The position numbers and the translations under genes were made by a program. The notes under the pieces were generated by a model, which searched no databases, was not told where the DNA came from, and saw only the letters and a list, made by a program, of their open reading frames with translations. From Stichopus chloronotus (Eukaryota > Echinodermata > Holothuroidea > Aspidochirotida > Stichopodidae), in contig CM037830.1 in the NCBI GenBank assembly GCA_021234535.1, forward strand, positions 124,001-188,000: 64,000 bases of DNA. Direction: 5' to 3'. Positions 52,801-58,800 of the stretch are shown here, piece by piece. The first letter of the stretch is position 1. Each line of letters opens with the position of its first letter.

Positions 52801-55800
52801 AAAGTGTAATTTCACACGTAAGGAAGCAAGGAAGCATCTTCTGGTAAAATCGTTATGTTTAACTGCTACTGTAGAACGTGTACAGAATCTCATATATTGT
52901 GTTAAATTTTCTTGTTGGTGGAGAATTCCTTTAAGAAAGTGTTCAGTGTTTGACCTCTGATGACCTTTGACCTACACCAAAAACGATATGGTCCTTCCAC
53001 CTGATATAAGACATTCAAAGGCTAATTATCAAAAGGAGCAAAGGTTGTGTGGCATGAAAATGACATTTTGGACTATTGGGTAAATTAATTATTGAAATGT
53101 GGAAAATAGCCAGTTTATATATAGATAACCAGTATTGCTGTATACAGTATACATGGATTGCAATATTACACAAACTGACAAGCTTTTAATTGTGCTCAAT
53201 TAGAACAGCTGCTTCTCCCAATAATAACACAGACTCTAAATATTGCTGACTTTGTTCTCATATATGCATAGATAGGCTTCCTTTGTCATTTATTTACTTT
53301 TGTGTGGTAACATGAGCAACTTTCTCTGGCTAGCATTAATTTACCACCAGTGATTAAAGTTTCATGGGAATCTCACTACCATGTACACCTTTTTTTTTTT
53401 CCCCTTTCATGTTCAAAACATTGCATTTCAATTTTTCATCAAAGAAAAGTGAACTCTTCTGAGAGATAATATACATCACCATAAATGATTGTAGCCTAGC
53501 CTAGAGCAAAGTGTACTATGGTAATAGCATTTTAGCAGCCAGCCCCTACTTTTCTGGGTAGTTTATTCAGAGAAAAGTAATAGACTTTTGTCACATTTAG
53601 CGATGGATCTGCAATTAAAATACCAGGGAAGTAAAGTTGCTGAGTGGACCAGTATACTGTATGTGTATGGACTCTAAATTAAATATTGAATTAGGCCTAT
53701 GCGTAGTGCCATTACTTAATCAAACTGCCTTATAATTACCAAAAGGCAACATTTTTATGTCCCACCAAAAACAATTTGTAAGATATAGTATGTCTAATTG
53801 TTTGTTTAAATGTTTAATTTTTGTCACCCTTTTGCAAAAACCGCTTGATACACAAAACAAAAGTAACCTTTTCATATGTTACATCAATATTGTTATGAAA
53901 TCTGTTTCTAAGGACCTCCTATAGGCAAACATAAATTTAAAATACATATGATCCAAGGTCACTTGTTACCAGAGCAGTTTGCATATACCTTATCTTTTCT
54001 AATTAATACTAAAACAAGGATAGGAGGTAAGCAAAATCTTCCCGGAACATTTGTTGACATTTCTTCAATTTTAAAAATATCCAGCATGAGTAATAAACAG
54101 GAGAAAATTGTACAATATGAATAATTTACTTAAACTTTTTTTACAGACTGAATGTGTATGATGGATTTGGGATATATGTTTGGTGGATTAGTAAATTCAT
54201 TTTTTAACGTTACCTTCCAGAAACCCACATTTGTGCTCTTTCAATGGCATTACATAGCTAGGATGTCACCTAGCCGTTGCAATTGTGCGATGATTTTAAA
54301 TGCCTATTGCCCTTTCATTTTCATTCCCCAAATTGGTGCAAATCACATGGGTGTAAGCACGACAATAAACGTTTCCCTTTGTGATAAAACACATGTCAAA
54401 TCCTGCTGAAGCTGCAAAAATGAATGTTTTGACCCCTGCCATTTCATGACTTTTTGTCAGTGCATTGCCACTGTTGCTACATGCAATACATAGAGCAGAA
54501 AACTATCATGCTGAACAAGTGGAAAACCCCAGAGGTAGTGTGCCAAAATTGCCTGTGCCAATTTCCTTGAGATACCCCAACCCCATTGTTGGCAGCAGTG
54601 TCACCCAGCATTCAATGGTACAGTAGATCATTAAACAACATAATATGATCAACCATGAGGACCAATTCAAAACATGTCCATAGTTATGCCAAGTGAATAA
54701 GGGATAGCTTGAGGTGCACAACTATTTTTTTTTTTAAATTACCAAGAAATTACTTCTTTCAATGTGTTTCACACAGTACCAGGCCCAACTGGGAAGCTCT
54801 GAACAAATCATACCTATGCAGGAAATGTAGGTGATGCAGAGCTGTTTTACAAAATGCAGAGCTGTTTTGACCAATCTTGAAAACATAGAATTACTTCCAA
54901 CCAGTTGACAACTTAATTCAATATTCTTACTAACTGTAAATACAACTAGAGCACCATGCAGCAGCTCAAACTTAATCAGTAATTTTTGAATAAACATTTA
55001 AGGGTACTACCACATAAAAAATACTTGACATCACTACTTAACATTCACATCCAACAATCAAGAAACCAGTACTTTCCTTTTTTGTGTTAATTTTTCTGCC
55101 CAGTTTGTACTGGCTGTATTGCATAAGAATAAGTGCTATTTAATGGTAATGTGTCTGGTTACAAATTTCAAAAACCAATTTATGATTTGTACATGACATA
55201 TTGGGACTCTCTCAGTTTGACTATGGATTTATCACTAATAGCTTATGTCAAGGAAACTTGCCAGTGAGAGCTTTGAAGAAACGACATGTAACTCAGGAAA
55301 AAGTTTGACAGTAAACTGTCTGACCCATTGCCTCATTATTCAATTACCATTCATGCATGGTAGAGATATTTGAGATGTTGCATGCCATTATAAAGGGGCA
55401 CTTAAAGACACACTTTTTTCATTAAAATCAGTGAACTTTTCCAAATCTGTCAAGTTTTCTTCACATACTAATGGCATATGACCTTGGATCACAAATCCTT
55501 TGCACTCCAAAAGAAGGGGTTCCCTCACGAATATTGTCACTACCTTTAAACATTATGCAAGATTCTCCTTAATATTACAACATCTGATCTAATTGTTCAA
55601 AAAATGCAATGGCTCACTCAATGATACTGATGCAAAACCTTTATGGATTCATACAGCACCGATGTAACTTACAAAGTCAGCATTGGCTCCCCTGCTATAC
55701 ACTAGCTTAGGTTTCCATGTTGTGTAATAATACAATGATTTCAACAGCCTAACATTCTACTTACAATGTGTAAAATACAAGTTAAGCTACAGTACAATCC

Positions 55801-58800
55801 TCGACAATAATACTTGGGACACCGTCTCCCGCTCCCCCTTTCAATGTTGAAATTTGGGATATAGTTGGGACAATATTGCGCTAAATGAGTGAATATATCC
55901 CGTGCACACTGATACTCATTGTAGCCAACATTGAGATGGGGAGTGGGGTATGTGTCCCAACCATAACATATTCCACATTTAAACAATTTCAACATTAAAT
56001 GGGGTAGGGTGGATACTGACAAATGTGTTTTTGTCAAAGACTGCTTGAACTCATGCACACAGTTATGACGCCATAGGAATACACGGTAGTGTAGAGAAGC
56101 CTCCAAAATTTGTTGGACAACTTTGGGAGTCATGACAGGAACTTCCCTGTAACCTGTAATTGATTTGTATATGGGGCTACCAGTCATTGGTTTATGCTGA
56201 GAATTGTAAATGTGTGTATGGATAGCATGATCAGATGATATCGTATACTGTGTACATCCCACATATTCATACTTGATCGAGCTCTTTGTATAAATTGAGA
56301 CGTTCTTATCAAATTCAAACAACGAGAGATAAAACAGAGCATCATTGTCTTTGAGAGTGTGTTTTGTTTGTGTGCCGTATTGATTGATCCGACCAAATTT
56401 TTTAAACAGAGAAAAAAAAAAAAGAGGGGAAGGAAGAAATGCACCATCAACACACCAACATAACAAATTCCATCAACGTATGTATAAATTGGTATGACAG
56501 AATAGGTGAGACACTTTTACACAAACTACAATACTCAAACAAATTCGTTGATCCCCCAGCATCAATACTCCTAGAAAATTTCAGTTCTTAACGAAAATAC
56601 AGGAGCAAAAGTTGAGAGAAAATTGTTCATTTTTATATAAGGTGCCTAAGAATAGTGTTAAATGTGTTCTTAGGGTCTGAGAATTTCAAATTAAAATAAT
56701 TTGAATTTAGACTATAAACATAAGGAGTATACATACTTTTTACTTCCTGGGATTCATTTGTTTATAGTTGTTTGTTAACAGGATAATCATAATTGATGGA
56801 CTATTTCATGGTTTTGTAGTAAAATGCACACAGTGCTGATTGTTTACAAGTGTCCCATCATTTTTGTTGAGAATCGTGGGCTAAAATGTTTATGTCTCGT
56901 GTCCCACGGCCACTCTCTAATATTACATTTACATCAGGATTGGATATGATGCAGGGTTTTTTGCCAGTCTAGTTTCCTGCTGCGTAATATTACAAAGGTT
57001 AAAAATGAGTGTACTATTCACCTAAACAGTATGATGTCAGGTTGGGTTACATTGCAATGCAATACTTTTAGCCACTTTTTAATTCACCTGTTTGATCTGC
57101 TTCTTCAATTTAAATCACAATCAATTACTACCCCAAGAAATTTGGCAGCACTACTCTCTCTTTAACACCACTGGCACTTTCACAAGGTAAGTTTGACAAA
57201 AAAAAATGGTAGTGAGAGAAGTTTCAAAATTTACATGTCAAGAAAAAAATGTTAGTGTGGTCATTGAATTTTGGTAAATCAATTTGATGGAATTCTTCTG
57301 CATCACAAAAACTGACTGAATCTTACTTTCATACATATTTCCCTACACTTCTAAACAATGGTTGATATAAGCAGGTTGTTTGGAAGGGCAGAACATTCAG
57401 TCAACACTAATACTTAATAAGACCCCCAAACTGAGTGAAGACAAGCTGTGCAATTAGCTTGAAGGTATTTCTTTCCTTTATTCGATGTTTCCAGTTCAAT
57501 ATAATTCACTTAGCAACATTGTTCAAGTCAGCTTATCCTTTAACAAGAAGTTTGTTCAGAACAATGCTATGATGTGTAGGTTTGTGCTGCCAACGCTTAA
57601 AGAACAGACGGCATACAACTCAAAACGACTCTTTAATTGAATGAATGAGTACCTTTAGCCCATTCCTTTAGAAGTTAGTGGATGCAAATGAGCTACAGAG
57701 GCAAAAGTCTAATTTTTTTACAAATAGCTGAAAAGTTTCCTTAAGTTTCCGGAAATGGCGAGATGTTGATTCTTTTTCATGGTTTGATATACAACCAAAA
57801 TATTGCATAGTCATATGCATCACTAGGGTCAAAAGGACAAAAGAGTTATTTCCATGATGACTGGTGATGCTGTAGCAGTAGGGAAAGTCAAAGTGAAGTT
57901 CTGTTTGTAGCAAACAACAACTATGTTCTTGTATTCATTTCCTAATCTGGAATAAGTCCTAAGAAATACAAAGAATGATAAAAGAACAAATTACGGTGTG
58001 ATCTTGGAGGCACAAACCTCACTTCAAAGCATACTCTGTCCATCTACACAACAGCTCCCTGATATAACGGAAAACCAAAGAGAGGAATCTTCATTGATCT
58101 GGCAGCTAACAACTCTCTTAAATTATGCATAACCCCAATAGGTTTAGCCATTTTTGAATTAACGTGTTTGATCTGCTCTTTCAACTTTAATCACAATCAA
58201 TAACCACTTACAAATTTGGTCGTATATACCCTTTCTGTTACACCAGTGGCACTTTAATAAGATAGGAGAAAACATTTAAGTTTGACACACAAGTGACATT
58301 ACAAGAAAGGAGTTGACAACAACTTCGCAGTTGTGCACCAGCGCTAATTAGATAGTTAACAAGTGTTTAACAAGAGTTAACAAGTGTTTAACAAGAGTTA
58401 ACAAGTGTTTAACAAGAGTTAACAAGTGTTTAACAAGAGTTAACAAGTGTTTTTTATAGCATAAATGAGGAAATGAGTATATCATGAGGTATGTTATAAC
58501 GGAAAACTAACTGTCAGAAACATCAATAGAAATGTACAAACCTGTTCTGCTGCTTTGCTGTCTTTTTCTGAAAGCTGGTGTCTAAGTGCACTCGCTGTAG
58601 TTTTAACCTGCTTCAAGTCTTCCTCAATCTGTTCTCTCTCAGACTCTGACTTTACAAGCATTTTGTTGACTTCAGTCATTTCTTTTATCTTCTCTGCCAG
58701 TAAACCCTATGCAAATACCAATTAGTATTAAAAACTGTTAGATATCGACTTCAGTCAAGCACTTAGTTCACACTTGAACTTAATGCTGGGATAGTTAGTG

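Noticed and set aside
55741..56466. Longest open frame in the window, 241 codons on the minus strand
   Set aside because: No recognisable domain, and it runs through a foldback MITE at 55817-55961 and a poly-A/T tract. No splice or codon-bias support; probably chance.
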